Positions 42,343-51,727 of a stretch of 64,000 nucleotides of DNA are shown piece by piece. This DNA comes from Halostella salina (GTDB lineage: Archaea > Halobacteriota > Halobacteria > Halobacteriales > Natronoarchaeaceae). Location: the NCBI RefSeq assembly GCF_003675855.1, contig NZ_RCIH01000003.1:372001-436000 (forward strand), given 5' to 3'. The position numbers were made by a program, and so were the translations under genes. The notes under the pieces are model-generated. The model was not told the DNA's origin and made no database searches. It saw nothing but the letters and a program-made list of their open reading frames with translations. The stretch's first letter is position 1. Each line of letters opens with the position of its first letter.

Positions 42343-43073
42343 TCGTCCTGAAGCTCGGCGGGAGCGTAATCACCGAGAAGGACCGCCCGGAAACGCTCGA
42401 CGGCCCGGCGCTGGACCGGGCGGCGGACGCCGTCGCCGACGCGGACGAGGACCTAGTCGTCGTCCACGGGGCCGGGAGCTTCGGCCACCACTACGCCGAG
42501 AAACACGGGACGTCGACGACCGAGGGAACGCACGACCCGGACGCGGTGCTGGACATCCACGGGGCGATGACGACGCTGAACCGCTTCGTGATCTCGCGGC
42601 TACGGGCGCGGGACGTGCCCGCGCTCCCGGTGCATCCGCTCTCGGCCGCCTCGCGCGACGACGGCGGTCGGCTGTCGCTGCCGACCGAACAGGTGGCGAC
42701 GATGGTCGGCGAGGGGTTCGTGCCGGTGCTCCACGGTGACATGATCGCTCACGAGGACGAGGGGACCACCGTCCTCTCGGGTGACGAAGTCGTGACGCGC
42801 GTCGCCGCGGCCCTGGACGCGGACCGCGTCGGCGTCTGCTCGACCGTGCCGGGCGTGCTGGACGCCGACGGGGACGTGGTAGACACCGTCGAGGCGTTCG
42901 CGGACGTGGCCGACGCAGTCGGCGAGAGCGAAGCGACCGACGTGAGCGGCGGGATGGCCGGGAAGGTGCGGGAACTGCTCGCGCTCTCCCAGCCTGCCTC
43001 CGTGTTCGACCTGGACGGACTCGACGCGTTCCTCGCCGGCGAGGCCCCTGGAACGACGATCCACGGGGATTGA
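42339..43073 (+). CDS. ipk: Isopentenyl phosphate kinase
   Basis: A 244-residue amino acid kinase-fold enzyme with a GTG start overlapping mvk. N-terminal VIVLKLGGSVITEKDRPETL and VVHGAGSFGHHYAEKHG with catalytic His50 are the IPK signature. Later VLHGDMIAHEDEGTTVLSGD and TDVSGGMAGKVRELLALSQ match nucleotide and phosphate binding. It converts isopentenyl phosphate to the diphosphate in the archaeal mevalonate route. A much longer frame reading through mvk is a shadow. Confidence 0.96.
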   Translation: MIVLKLGGSVITEKDRPETLDGPALDRAADAVADADEDLVVVHGAGSFGHHYAEKHGTSTTEGTHDPDAVLDIHGAMTTLNRFVISRLRARDVPALPVHPLSAASRDDGGRLSLPTEQVATMVGEGFVPVLHGDMIAHEDEGTTVLSGDEVVTRVAAALDADRVGVCSTVPGVLDADGDVVDTVEAFADVADAVGESEATDVSGGMAGKVRELLALSQPASVFDLDGLDAFLAGEAPGTTIHGD

Positions 43074-43257
43074 TGGGCGAACCGGCGACGCAAACCACCC
43101 GCGGAGCGACGCGTCGCGCGACCGCTCACCGCTCCGCGGTGAACTCCCAGCGCATGGCCCTGGCTGGTTCCGTCCCCCGTTGTAAACCTGTGGACGTGCG
43201 AGTTCGGTGTCGCGCCCGCCAACCCACGCAGTTTTTAACACCAGGGTGTGTAGAGGT

Positions 43258-43430
43258 CAGTAACGGAAACCCGCGGGCAAGTGTGGAACGCCGTCTTGCC
43301 GTGCTGTGGGCCTGCTGGCCCTGCGTTCCACATAGCGGGTGCGTGGCCGACGTGCTGTAAGACGCCGGGGTCGACGTATCCGTCCCCCGTGGGGAGTTTC
43401 AGTGAGCGACATCGCCACGACGCCGTGGCT
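43258..43430 (+). other. Structured non-coding region before the RNase J gene; possible ncRNA or leader
   Basis: Within the 377-bp gap 43074-43450 a TATA-like GTTTTTAACA at 43231-43240 is well placed to start an RNA near 43260. Perfect 10-bp arms at 43282-43291 and 43323-43332 (TGTGGAACGC and its complement) form a strong stem, with an internal GGGCC/GGCCC hairpin at 43308-43321. A separate TATA-like CTTTCAA at 43427-43433 could serve the RNase J gene itself, so the structured RNA may be independent. No SRP RNA, RNase P RNA or box C/D motif is recognisable. The first part (43074-43230) shows no gene. Confidence 0.35.
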
Positions 43431-43450
43431 TTCAATGCTCGGATCAAACC

Positions 43451-44797
43451 ATGGAAATCGAAATCGCAACCATCGGCGGCTACGAAGAAGTCGGCCGGCA
43501 GATGACTGCCGTCCGCGCAGGCGACGACGTCGTCGTCTTCGACATGGGTCTGAACCTCTCGCAGGTTCTGATCCACGACAACGTCGAGACCGAGAAGATG
43601 CACAGCCTCGACCTGATCGACATGGGCGCCATCCCCGACGACCGGGTGATGAGCGAACTCGAAGGTGACGTGAAGGCGATCGTGCCGACGCACGGCCACC
43701 TCGACCACATCGGCGCGATCAGCAAGCTCGCGCACCGCTACAACGCGCCCGTCGTCGCCTCGCCGTACACGATCGAGCTGGTCAAACAGCAGATCGAGAG
43801 CGAGCAGAAGTTCGGGGTCGAGAACAACCTCGTGAAGATGGAAGCGGGCGAGACGATGAGCATCGGCGAGCGCAACGAACTCGAGTTCGTGAACGTCACG
43901 CACTCGATCATCGACGCGATCAACCCGGTGCTGCACACGCCCGAGGGGGCGATCGTGTACGGGCTGGACAAGCGGATGGACCACACGCCGGTCATCGGCG
44001 ACCCCATCGACATGAAGCGGTTCCGGGAGATCGGCCGCGAGGACAACGGCGTCCTCTGTTACATCGAGGACTGTACCAACGCCAACAAGAAGGGCCGTAC
44101 CCCCAGCGAGTCCGTCGCGCGGCGGCACCTGAAGGACGCGCTGTACAGCATGGAGGACTACGACGGCGGCATCGTCGCCACGACGTTCTCCAGCCACATC
44201 GCGCGCGTCCGGAGCCTCGTCGAGTTCGCCAAGGACATCGGCCGCCAGCCGGTGTTGCTGGGACGCTCGATGGAGAAGTACTCCGGCACCGCGGAACGCC
44301 TCGACTTCGTCGACTTCCCGGAGGACCTGGGGATGTTCGGCCACCGCAAGTCCGTCGACCGGACGTTCAAGCGGATCATGAAGGAGGGCAAGGAGGACTA
44401 CCTGCCCGTCGTCACGGGCCACCAGGGCGAGCCACGCGCGATGCTCACCCGGATGGGTCGGGGCGAGACGCCGTACGAACTGGACGACGGCGACAAGGTC
44501 GTCTTCTCGGCCAGGGTCATCCCGGAGCCGACCAACGAGGGCCAGCGCTACCAGTCCGAGCGCCTGCTGAAGATGCAGGGCGCGCGCATCTACGACGACA
44601 TCCACGTCTCCGGCCACCTGAACCAGGAGGGTCACTACGAGATGCTCGACGCGCTCCAGCCACAGCACGTCATCCCGGCTCACCAGGACATGAGCGGCTA
44701 CTCCTCGTACGTCAACCTCGCGGAGAACGAGGGGTACAAGCTGGGCCGCGACCTGCACGTCACCCGCAACGGCAACCTGATCCAGCTGGTCGAGTAG
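43451..44797 (+). CDS. rnj: Ribonuclease J (archaeal beta-CASP metallo-beta-lactamase)
   Basis: A 448-residue 5'-3' exoribonuclease of the aRNase J group. The metallo-beta-lactamase motif HGHLDHIG begins at residue 81 (His81, His83, Asp85, His86). Beta-CASP features include [35 protein letters not shown], the [16 protein letters not shown] motif, and [20 protein letters not shown] and [13 protein letters not shown] near the end. It acts in RNA turnover and processing. The gene is followed four bases later by the prenyl diphosphate synthase gene, a conserved archaeal arrangement. Confidence 0.95.
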   Translation: MEIEIATIGGYEEVGRQMTAVRAGDDVVVFDMGLNLSQVLIHDNVETEKMHSLDLIDMGAIPDDRVMSELEGDVKAIVPTHGHLDHIGAISKLAHRYNAPVVASPYTIELVKQQIESEQKFGVENNLVKMEAGETMSIGERNELEFVNVTHSIIDAINPVLHTPEGAIVYGLDKRMDHTPVIGDPIDMKRFREIGREDNGVLCYIEDCTNANKKGRTPSESVARRHLKDALYSMEDYDGGIVATTFSSHIARVRSLVEFAKDIGRQPVLLGRSMEKYSGTAERLDFVDFPEDLGMFGHRKSVDRTFKRIMKEGKEDYLPVVTGHQGEPRAMLTRMGRGETPYELDDGDKVVFSARVIPEPTNEGQRYQSERLLKMQGARIYDDIHVSGHLNQEGHYEMLDALQPQHVIPAHQDMSGYSSYVNLAENEGYKLGRDLHVTRNGNLIQLVE

Positions 44798-44801
44798 AGT
44801 C

Positions 44802-45851
44802 ATGACAAGCCCTGAGGCGCGCGAGGAGACGGTGCTGTCGGCGGTCGCGGAGCGACGCGAACTGGTCAACGACGCCATCGAGGAGTCGCTCCCGGTCGAG
44901 GAGCCGGAGCGACTGTACGAGGCGTCCCGCTACCTGCTGGACGCCGGCGGGAAGCGCCTCCGGCCGACCGTGCTGCTGACCGTCGCCGAGGCGCTCGGCG
45001 ACGAGTCGCCGGCGACGGCCGATTACCGGGCGTTCCCGGACCTCACGGACGGGGTCGTCGACGTGATGGCCGCTGCCGTGAGCGTCGAGGTCATCCAGTC
45101 GTTTACCCTGATCCACGACGACATCATGGACGACGACGACCTCCGGCGCGGCGTCCCGGCGGTCCACCGCGAGTACGACGTTGAGACGGCGATACTGGCC
45201 GGCGACACGCTGTACTCGAAGGCGTTCGAGATCATGCTGGACACCGGCGCGCCGGCCGAGCGGTCCGTCGAGGCGCTGGACGTGCTCGCCAACACCTGCA
45301 CGCAGATCTGCGAGGGGCAGTCCCTCGACGTCGAGTTCGAGAGCCGCCGCGACGTGCTCCCCGACGAGTACCTCGGGATGGTCGAGCAGAAGACCGCGGT
45401 CCTGTACGCGGCCAGCGCCGCGCTGCCGGCCATCCTGCTCGGCGCGGACGACGAGACGGTCGACGCGCTGTACGGCTACGGGCTGGACGTGGGCCGCGCG
45501 TTCCAGATCCAGGACGACGTGCTCGACCTGACGGTGCCGAGCGACCGGCTCGGCAAACAGCGCGGGAGCGACCTCGTGGAGAACAAGCGGACGCTGATCA
45601 CGCTCCACGCGCGCGAACAGGGGATCGATGTGGACTCGCTCGTCGACACCGACGACGTCGACGCCGTCACCGAGGCGGAGATCGACGAGGCCGTCGCCGC
45701 CCTGGCGGACGCGGGAAGCATCGATTACGCGAAAGAGACCGCCGAGGAACTGGTCGAAAACGGGAAAGACAGGCTCACGGTCCTGCCCGACAACGACGCC
45801 CGGCGGCTGCTGGAGCAGATCGCCGACTACCTGATCGAGCGCGGCTATTAA
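44802..45851 (+). CDS. idsA: Prenyl diphosphate synthase (geranylgeranyl/farnesyl type)
   Basis: A 349-residue isoprenyl synthase. The first Asp-rich motif is IHDDIMDDDDLRRG at about 104-117 and the second is FQIQDDVLDLTV at about 235-246. YLLDAGGKRLRPTVLLTVAE matches the N-terminal diphosphate-binding region. It condenses isopentenyl diphosphate with allylic diphosphates; in haloarchaea the C20 and C25 chains feed archaeal lipids. Chain length cannot be read with certainty: the residue region before the first Asp motif has SVEVIQSFTLIHDD, with Phe-Thr at the usual chain-length positions. Confidence 0.95.
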   Translation: MTSPEAREETVLSAVAERRELVNDAIEESLPVEEPERLYEASRYLLDAGGKRLRPTVLLTVAEALGDESPATADYRAFPDLTDGVVDVMAAAVSVEVIQSFTLIHDDIMDDDDLRRGVPAVHREYDVETAILAGDTLYSKAFEIMLDTGAPAERSVEALDVLANTCTQICEGQSLDVEFESRRDVLPDEYLGMVEQKTAVLYAASAALPAILLGADDETVDALYGYGLDVGRAFQIQDDVLDLTVPSDRLGKQRGSDLVENKRTLITLHAREQGIDVDSLVDTDDVDAVTEAEIDEAVAALADAGSIDYAKETAEELVENGKDRLTVLPDNDARRLLEQIADYLIERGY

Positions 45852-45890
45852 AGCCGCCACTTCTCCCCGTTCGCCGCCCGGATAGCGGCG

Positions 45891-46391
45891 CTACTCGTCG
45901 CCCGACGGTCCGTCCTCGTCGACCCAGTAGTCAACCGCGTCGTCGGCCCGGTAGTATCCGTGGACCGTTCGCTCCGCCTCGCTCCCGGGCGCTGACCCGG
46001 CGAACACGCCCACTTTGCCGGAGTCGGGATACACCGTCACGTCCGGGTCGTCCATCGTCGACACCATCAGGTAGCGGAGCGGTTCGTCCGAGTCGTTGAT
46101 GACGCGGTGGCCGCTGTCCTCGCCGGGCGGCAGTGCGACGTAGTCGTCGGTCTCCAGCGGGACGCGCTCCCCGTCGAGCCGGAGTGATCCCTCCCCCGAG
46201 AGCACGAAGATGGCCTCCTCGTTGCCGGTGTGGTAGTGGTACGGCCACGACCGCCGGCCCGGCGGGATGCGGTAGAGGCTGCAGCCGATCCGGTCTCCGT
46301 CGGCCGCGGCGGCGAGCTTTCGGCGTTCGAACGCCGTGTCGCCGCGCTCGGTGCGGGCCGGCTCCACGTCCTCGGCGTTGACTTTTCCCAT
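45891..46391 (-). CDS. Cupin domain protein
   Basis: A 166-residue single-cupin protein. Cupin motif 1 is YHYHTGNEEAIFVLSGEGSL, with His-His-Glu metal ligands, and motif 2 is LPPGEDSGHRVINDSDEPLR. The start MGKVNAEDVEPARTER is preferred to the upstream frame. A C-terminal extension with VGVFAGSAPGSEAERTVHGY and acidic tail is typical of haloarchaeal homologues. It probably binds a metal and a sugar or small acid; no specific reaction is evident. It lies on the opposite strand between the prenyl synthase and AI-2E genes. Confidence 0.93.
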   Translation of the reverse strand: MGKVNAEDVEPARTERGDTAFERRKLAAAADGDRIGCSLYRIPPGRRSWPYHYHTGNEEAIFVLSGEGSLRLDGERVPLETDDYVALPPGEDSGHRVINDSDEPLRYLMVSTMDDPDVTVYPDSGKVGVFAGSAPGSEAERTVHGYYRADDAVDYWVDEDGPSGDE

Positions 46392-46437
46392 GACGGATCG
46401 TAGTATGCCGCCGACAAGTAGGTTGGTGGGGGCGCGG

Positions 46438-47706
46438 TCAGTCGGTCGGCGTCTCGTCCGAAGCGTCGTCTCTCCCGTCGTCGGGGTCGTCCTCCCCGCC
46501 GCCGGGGATGTCCGTGGACCCGTCCGCCACCGGGGCCTCGTCGTCGTCGTCCTCGGCACCCTCGTCGGGGACGGCGTCGTCGCCCGGCTCGACGCCCGTC
46601 GGCGGCGGTACCGACGCCCCCGCGGTCAACGGCTCCCCGCGCACGAGCTCCGGCAGGACGATCCGGGCGAACTCCACGACGAGCACGAGCAGGAGTGGCC
46701 CGAGGAAGATGCCGTACCAGCCAAAGAGGAGCGGGCCGAAGATGTAGGCGAACAGAACGAGACCGACGTGCAGGTCACGGCCGGAGATGTAGGGCCGCAG
46801 GAGTACCTCGGGGACGGTGTCGACCACGACGAACGTGACGACGGCGAAGACGGCACCGAACCAGAGCAGGGCTGGGTTCGTCGCCGCCGCGACGGCGAGC
46901 AGGTACAGCGCGGCGGGCACCCAGATTATCTTCATCCCCACGACGGGGACGAGGCTGCCGACGCCGGTCAGCAGACCGAGCAGGGTGGGGGCCGGCACGG
47001 CGAGTTCGGCCGGCGAGACCAGATCGAGCGCGTTGTAGGCGACCGTCGCCACCGCGGCGTTGGCCGCCGCAAAGAGGATGTTGCCGAAGTAGATCGACTC
47101 CATGTTGCGGTCGACTGCGGTGAGGAAGGCGTCGGCGGTCGACCCCTCGCCGGCGAACTCCTCGCGGACCCACCCGGCGAGGCGGCGGTCGTCGCGAAGG
47201 AGGTAGAAGGCGACGGTCAGCGCGATGAAGAGGTGGACGGCGACGTTGACGACCACCCCGAGCGAGCTTGCGACCGCCGACGCCGCGTCGAGTGCGTTTC
47301 CGGGCGACGCGACGGCACCGAGACGGCCCGGGTCGGCAACGAGGTCGGAGACCAGTTGCTGGGGGTCCTGCAGCCACGCGGCGTCGACGTACGGTTCGAG
47401 CGCGCTCGTGTACCCCTCCGGGACCGCGTCGTCGGCCTCCCGTGCGGCGATGACGACGGCGTAGCCGAGCACCAGCAACACCGGCAGCGCGATGGTCGAC
47501 AGCGAGACGATGGCCGCGAGCGACGGTGGACTGATCCGCCGGCGTGTGCGGCGGTGGATCCGCCGCGTCGCGTAGTAGACGAACAGGCCGAGGACCAGCG
47601 TGCCGACGTACGTGTACGCGACGAAGGCAAGCGCCGCGAAGAGGGCGACGGCGACGAGCCACCATGCGACACGTCCGCGTCCGGGCGTCGTCCCGGTCGA
47701 TGCCAT
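46438..47706 (-). CDS. AI-2E family transporter
   Basis: A 422-residue membrane protein of the AI-2E/PerM family. About eight helices are visible, including VAWWLVAVALFAALAFVAYT at the N-terminus and FGWYGIFLGPLLLVLVVEFA near the end; the family region GSLVPVVGMKIIWVPAALY lies around 270. The last 70 residues are a disordered acidic tail. Substrate of the archaeal members is unknown; the family fold exports small molecules or ions. The frame continuing upstream to 49593 is antisense to gltX and is rejected. Confidence 0.93.
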   Translation of the reverse strand: MASTGTTPGRGRVAWWLVAVALFAALAFVAYTYVGTLVLGLFVYYATRRIHRRTRRRISPPSLAAIVSLSTIALPVLLVLGYAVVIAAREADDAVPEGYTSALEPYVDAAWLQDPQQLVSDLVADPGRLGAVASPGNALDAASAVASSLGVVVNVAVHLFIALTVAFYLLRDDRRLAGWVREEFAGEGSTADAFLTAVDRNMESIYFGNILFAAANAAVATVAYNALDLVSPAELAVPAPTLLGLLTGVGSLVPVVGMKIIWVPAALYLLAVAAATNPALLWFGAVFAVVTFVVVDTVPEVLLRPYISGRDLHVGLVLFAYIFGPLLFGWYGIFLGPLLLVLVVEFARIVLPELVRGEPLTAGASVPPPTGVEPGDDAVPDEGAEDDDDEAPVADGSTDIPGGGEDDPDDGRDDASDETPTD

Positions 47707-47787
47707 ACCCTGCGTACCCAGGGGAGTCACAAGTAGGTCGGGGAAAATCCACGGGGGTTTAGTCGGCCGGGCCAGTAGCCGGGGGTA

Positions 47788-49521
47788 ATGAACGAGGACC
47801 TCCGAGCGGCGATCGAGCGGGAGGCGGAGAAACACGCCCTGCTCAACGCGGTGAAACACGAGAGCGACCCGGACGTCGGGGCGATCATGGGCCCGCTGAT
47901 GGGCGACAACCCCGAGTTCCGGGAGCACGGCGACGAGATCCCGGGCGTCGCCGGCGGGGTCGTCAGCGAAGTCGGCGGCCTCTCCCACGAAGAGCGCATC
48001 GCACGGCTGGAGGAGATCGCACCCGACGAACTGGACGAGATCCTCGCCGAGGACGAGGGCGACGACCGCGCCCTCCCCGACCTCCCGAATGCGGACGAGT
48101 ACGACGAGGTCCGGATGCGCAGCGCCCCGAACCCAAACGGCCCGTGGCACATCGGTCACGCACGGATGCCAGCCGTCATCGGGACGTACAGGGACCTGTA
48201 CGACGGCTGGTTCTGCGTCCGCTTCGACGACACGGACCCCGAGACCAAGCGCCCGGACCTCGACGCCTACGACGACATCCTGGAGGACATCGAGTATCTC
48301 GGCTTCGAACCCGACGCCGTCTACCGGGCCAGCGACCGGATGGAGACGTACTACGAGCACGCCCGCGACCTCATCGAGGCCGGCGGCGCGTACACCTGCT
48401 CGTGTCCGCAGGGGGAGTTCTCCGACATGAAAAACAGCGGCGAGGCCTGCCCTCACAGGGAGAAAGACGCCGAGACGACGCTGTCGGAGTTCGAGTCGAT
48501 GGTCGACGGCGAGTACGACAGCGGCGAGATGGTGCTCCGCGTTCGCACTGAAATCGAGCACAAGAACCCCGCGCTCCGGGACTGGGTGGCGTTCCGGATG
48601 ATCGATACGCCACACCCCCGCGAGGAGGCCAGCGACTACCGCTGCTGGCCGATGCTGGACTTCCAGAGCGGCGTGGACGACCACCTGCTCGGGGTCACGC
48701 ACATCATCCGGGGCATCGACCTGCAGGACTCCGCGAAACGCCAGCGCTTCGTCTACGACTACTTCGGCTGGGAGTACCCCGAGGTCCTCCACTGGGGCCA
48801 CGTCCAGATCGACGCGTTCGACGTGAAGATGTCGACCTCCCGGATCAAGGAACTCATCGAGGCCGGCGAACTCGACGGCTGGGACGACCCGCGTGCGCCG
48901 ACCGTCGCCGCCTTCCGCCGCCGGGGGATCCGCGGTGAGGCGATCACCGAGGCGATGGTGGAACTGGGGACCTCCACGAGCGACGTGGACTTGGCGATGA
49001 GCGCCGTCTACGCGAACAACCGCGAACTGGTCGACGACGACGCGAACCGCTACTTCCTCGTCCGCGATGGCGGCGACTACGACGCCGTCACGCTCCCGCT
49101 GGCCGGCGACGCGCCGAGCGAGGCGACGCCGCCGGTTCACCCGGAACACGAGGACCGCGGCACCCGGTCGATCCCGGTCGGTGACGCCGTCCGCCTGGAG
49201 TCCCGCGACCTCCCGGCCGAGGGCGAGACGCTCTGGCTGAAGGGGTACGGCCCGGTCGAGTACACCGGGGACGGACTGCGCTACACCGACGACGACATCT
49301 CGGTGGTCCGCGAGGGCGACGCCGACGTGGTCCACTGGGTGCCCGCCGACGGCGCGGTGCCGACCCGGCTCCGGACGCCCGAGGGCGACGTGACGGGGTA
49401 CGCCGAGCCGTCGTTCGCCGACACCGAAGTCGACGGAATGGTTCAGTTCGTCCGCGTCGGCTTCGCGCGGGTCGACGCCCACGGCGACGAGGAGTCGGTC
49501 GCGTACTTCGCCCACGAGTAG
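47788..49521 (+). CDS. gltX: Glutamyl-tRNA synthetase
   Basis: A 577-residue archaeal-type synthetase. An N-terminal helical domain of about 105 residues precedes HIGH as WHIGHARMPAV, and KMSKS appears as VKMSTSRIKEL at about 345. DDTDPETKRPDLDAYDDI and AFRRRGIRGEAITEAMVELG match the class I core. A C-terminal anticodon-binding beta-barrel ends SVAYFAHE. It charges tRNA-Glu and likely tRNA-Gln, since haloarchaea use an amidotransferase for Gln-tRNA. Confidence 0.97.
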   Translation: MNEDLRAAIEREAEKHALLNAVKHESDPDVGAIMGPLMGDNPEFREHGDEIPGVAGGVVSEVGGLSHEERIARLEEIAPDELDEILAEDEGDDRALPDLPNADEYDEVRMRSAPNPNGPWHIGHARMPAVIGTYRDLYDGWFCVRFDDTDPETKRPDLDAYDDILEDIEYLGFEPDAVYRASDRMETYYEHARDLIEAGGAYTCSCPQGEFSDMKNSGEACPHREKDAETTLSEFESMVDGEYDSGEMVLRVRTEIEHKNPALRDWVAFRMIDTPHPREEASDYRCWPMLDFQSGVDDHLLGVTHIIRGIDLQDSAKRQRFVYDYFGWEYPEVLHWGHVQIDAFDVKMSTSRIKELIEAGELDGWDDPRAPTVAAFRRRGIRGEAITEAMVELGTSTSDVDLAMSAVYANNRELVDDDANRYFLVRDGGDYDAVTLPLAGDAPSEATPPVHPEHEDRGTRSIPVGDAVRLESRDLPAEGETLWLKGYGPVEYTGDGLRYTDDDISVVREGDADVVHWVPADGAVPTRLRTPEGDVTGYAEPSFADTEVDGMVQFVRVGFARVDAHGDEESVAYFAHE

Positions 49522-49550
49522 AACTGTAGCGGGCGCGGGAGACTCGCCGG

Positions 49551-49892
49551 CTACGCCCGCTCGTGGACCACACCGGCGGCGAACCCGGTCCACGCGAGCA
49601 CCAGCCCGAGCACGCCGGACGCGATGTTGTCCGAGGATCCAGCGCCGATCAGCAGCGCGAGCGTGCCGAACGTGGCCGCGCCGGCGAACGCGCCCGCCGC
49701 CCAGTTCGGGCTGTCTCTTCGCTCCCGGAACGGGGCGGGGTCGGCGAGGACGAGGGCCGCGCCGACGAAGGAGACGACGGCGATGCCGGCGAGGAGGGGG
49801 AGCGTCCAGCCCTCGTCGGGGGTGAGCGCGACGCCGCCAGCGAGGGCGGCGGCGACGACGGTAGCGGTCGCGTACCGCGGTGCGGGGTCCAT
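49551..49892 (-). CDS. Small haloarchaeal membrane protein
   Basis: A 113-residue protein with four hydrophobic segments: TATVVAAALAGGVALT, LPLLAGIAVVSFVGAALVLA, AAGAFAGAATFGTLALLIGA and ASGVLGLVLAWTGFAAGVVH. The middle loop is DPAPFRERRDSPN. It is a type frequent in haloarchaea and without known function. It is followed, on the same strand and 30 bp from gltX convergent end, by other small membrane genes. Confidence 0.8.
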   Translation of the reverse strand: MDPAPRYATATVVAAALAGGVALTPDEGWTLPLLAGIAVVSFVGAALVLADPAPFRERRDSPNWAAGAFAGAATFGTLALLIGAGSSDNIASGVLGLVLAWTGFAAGVVHERA

Positions 49893-49939
49893 GTGGTCAC
49901 GATCGCGGGCGGTGGCCTAATGGTTTGTGCGGCGACGGG

Positions 49940-50416
49940 TTAGAGGAAGACGACCAGCACGAACGCGACCAGCATCGTCGCGGTGAGCAGCACCTGCGCG
50001 ACCGCGGAGCCGAGCATCCCGACGGTGGCGAACAGCGCCGCCCGCGCGCCGGCCGTCCGGGACCGGCCCCGGTACGCCTCCACGAGGAACACGGTCAGCG
50101 CGACGGCGACGAGCGCGCCGAGCGGTCCCGTCGCCAGCAGCGCGACGACGCCGACGACCCCGGCAGCGACCGACGCCAGCCACGACGCGCCGCCGGCCTT
50201 CGCGGAGATGGCCCCGGCGAAGTAGTCCACGGCGACCGCCAGCGCGCCGACGGCGACGAGCGCCGCCAGGGTCAGCCCCGACGGCACGTCGAGATACCAC
50301 CAGTGGAGGACGACCGCGCCCGTCGACAGCAACGCGCCCGGCACCAGCGGCACGACGCTTCCGACGACGCCCGCGACGAGCAACGCGACCGCGAGGAGGG
50401 TGACCGTCTCGACCAT
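49940..50416 (-). CDS. DUF456 family membrane protein
   Basis: A 158-residue membrane protein. It has TLLAVALLVAGVVGSVVPLV at the N-terminus, LVAVGALAVAVDYFAGAISA with the family Asp-Tyr, and a Gly/Ala-rich second half ending LATGPLGALVAVALTVFLVE. This matches the DUF456 pattern with repeated Gly-zipper segments. The reaction or substrate is unknown. It lies alone with a start 81 bases upstream of the HTH-CBS gene end. Confidence 0.88.
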   Translation of the reverse strand: MVETVTLLAVALLVAGVVGSVVPLVPGALLSTGAVVLHWWYLDVPSGLTLAALVAVGALAVAVDYFAGAISAKAGGASWLASVAAGVVGVVALLATGPLGALVAVALTVFLVEAYRGRSRTAGARAALFATVGMLGSAVAQVLLTATMLVAFVLVVFL

Positions 50417-50497
50417 GCACCCGGGTTCGACCGCGTCCCGGAAAGGCCTGACTAGACGGGTCTGGCGGAGCGAGTCGTATTCGTCGCGGTCCGTCGG

Positions 50498-51037
50498 TCA
50501 GGACAGTCGCGCCGCGAGGTCGGCCTCGGTGACGATGCCGACCGTCTCGCCGTCCTCGGTGACCATGATTGCCTTGTAGTGGTCCAGCAGGCTGCTGATC
50601 TCGTCGAGCGTCGCGCTCCTGGAGACGGTGGGGAACGACTCGCTCATGTACTCGCGCACCGGCTCGCCGCGGGCGTCCTCGTCGGCGTGGACCAGGTCGC
50701 TCTCGCTGATGCTCCCGACCGGGATCCCCTCCTGGATGACCGGTAGCTGGGAGTACGCCTCCTCCTCCATCTTCCGGACGGCGTCTCGGAGTTCGTCGTC
50801 CGGCGAGACGTTGATCACCGTCTCGTGCATCAGGTCCTCGGCGCGGACGATACCGCCCTCGGCGGCCTCCAGCGCGTTGACGATCCGCCGGAGCGTCGAC
50901 AGCCGCGGGTCCACGTCGCCCCCCTCGATGCGGGCGATCAGCGGCTGTGACACCTCCGCGCGCTCGGCGAGTTCGCTCTGGGTCAGTCCGAGTTCGTTCC
51001 GTCGCTCCCGCAGGTCGGCGGGCGTCGGCAGGTCCAT
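50498..51037 (-). CDS. HTH-CBS regulator (XRE-type HTH fused to two CBS domains)
   Basis: A 179-residue protein. Residues 1-55 form an XRE-like HTH (LRERRNELGLTQSELAERAE and VSQPLIARIEGGDVDPRLST). Two CBS domains follow, at about 66-120 (MHETVINVSPDDELRDAVRK) and 122-178 (MSESFPTVSRSATLDEISSL, TVGIVTEADLAARLS). The arrangement suggests DNA binding controlled by an adenylate ligand. It is common in archaea, but targets are not known. Upstream (51038-51075) has A/T-rich promoter sequence. Confidence 0.94.
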   Translation of the reverse strand: MDLPTPADLRERRNELGLTQSELAERAEVSQPLIARIEGGDVDPRLSTLRRIVNALEAAEGGIVRAEDLMHETVINVSPDDELRDAVRKMEEEAYSQLPVIQEGIPVGSISESDLVHADEDARGEPVREYMSESFPTVSRSATLDEISSLLDHYKAIMVTEDGETVGIVTEADLAARLS

Positions 51038-51075
51038 GCCGGTGGATTACTTTCGGTTATAAAATAAGCTTTGGG

Positions 51076-51444
51076 TCACTCCCCGTCGAGTTCGTCCTCG
51101 TCCTCGTACTCGATGGTCTCGACGACCGACAGCGGTACGTCGCGCAGCGCGCCGCCGACCTCGCTTTTGGCGATGCGCTGGGCATGCTCCTGGCTGTCGG
51201 CGTTGAACACCTTCATCTCCAGCACCAGCCCCACAAGCGCCGTGTCGGCGGCGATGAAGGCGGAGTCGAACGGCTCGCCGCAGGCCGGACAGCCCGTCGC
51301 GCCCACGTCGACCTCCACGTAGTCCATGTCCTGCTCGTTCAGTCGCTTGCCGGCCTCGCTGACCGCGACGCCGATGGCGTCGTCGACCGCTTCCACGTCA
51401 CGAACCAACCAGGCCGCCTCCATCACGACGAGATAGTTGCTCAT
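51076..51444 (-). CDS. UPF0212 (DUF555) family protein
   Basis: A 122-residue protein starting [20 protein letters not shown]. The DUF555 markers are [40 protein letters not shown] with a CxxC pair, and [20 protein letters not shown]. An acidic [10 protein letters not shown] tail ends it. It is archaeal-specific and of unknown function; a metal site at the CPAC pair is likely. The frame extending to 51687 upstream is not used. Confidence 0.92.
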   Translation of the reverse strand: MSNYLVVMEAAWLVRDVEAVDDAIGVAVSEAGKRLNEQDMDYVEVDVGATGCPACGEPFDSAFIAADTALVGLVLEMKVFNADSQEHAQRIAKSEVGGALRDVPLSVVETIEYEDEDELDGE

Positions 51445-51727
51445 GGGTACGTCTGTGGCCCGGAGGGTTTCCCCCTTTTCGGTTCGTCCCCGCCGCGCTC
51501 GACCGCGCACGTCAACGGGATAATGCTCATAACTTATAGCAATCCCCGGCGTTGGCGGGCGGGTACGTACCGATGACTCGACACGAATCCGCCCGAAGAC
51601 GGGTTCGATACAAGTCCAGTTGAATCGCACGACGTGACGGGGGTCGAACCCGAACGAACTATCGGGACCGTCCCGGTTCGTCGGCAAGACTTATATACGA
51701 CCCCCGGCTGGGGACGGCTGAAGTTCA

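Noticed and set aside
40122-43073. A 983-codon plus-strand open frame
   Set aside because: It is a shifted reading of the P450 and mevalonate kinase genes and is meaningful only from 42339, the isopentenyl phosphate kinase.
43258-43430. SRP RNA or RNase P RNA before RNase J
   Set aside because: The conserved SRP S-domain and RNase P core sequences are absent; only stems are visible.
46438-49593. A 1051-codon minus-strand open frame
   Set aside because: Only the part 46438-47706 encodes the AI-2E transporter; the rest is antisense to gltX and has no domain sense.
51445-51727. A tRNA-like hairpin or further small gene upstream of the microprotein
   Set aside because: GGTTCGA-like pieces occur but no acceptor stem or cloverleaf can be drawn; a 16-codon frame there is too short to support.
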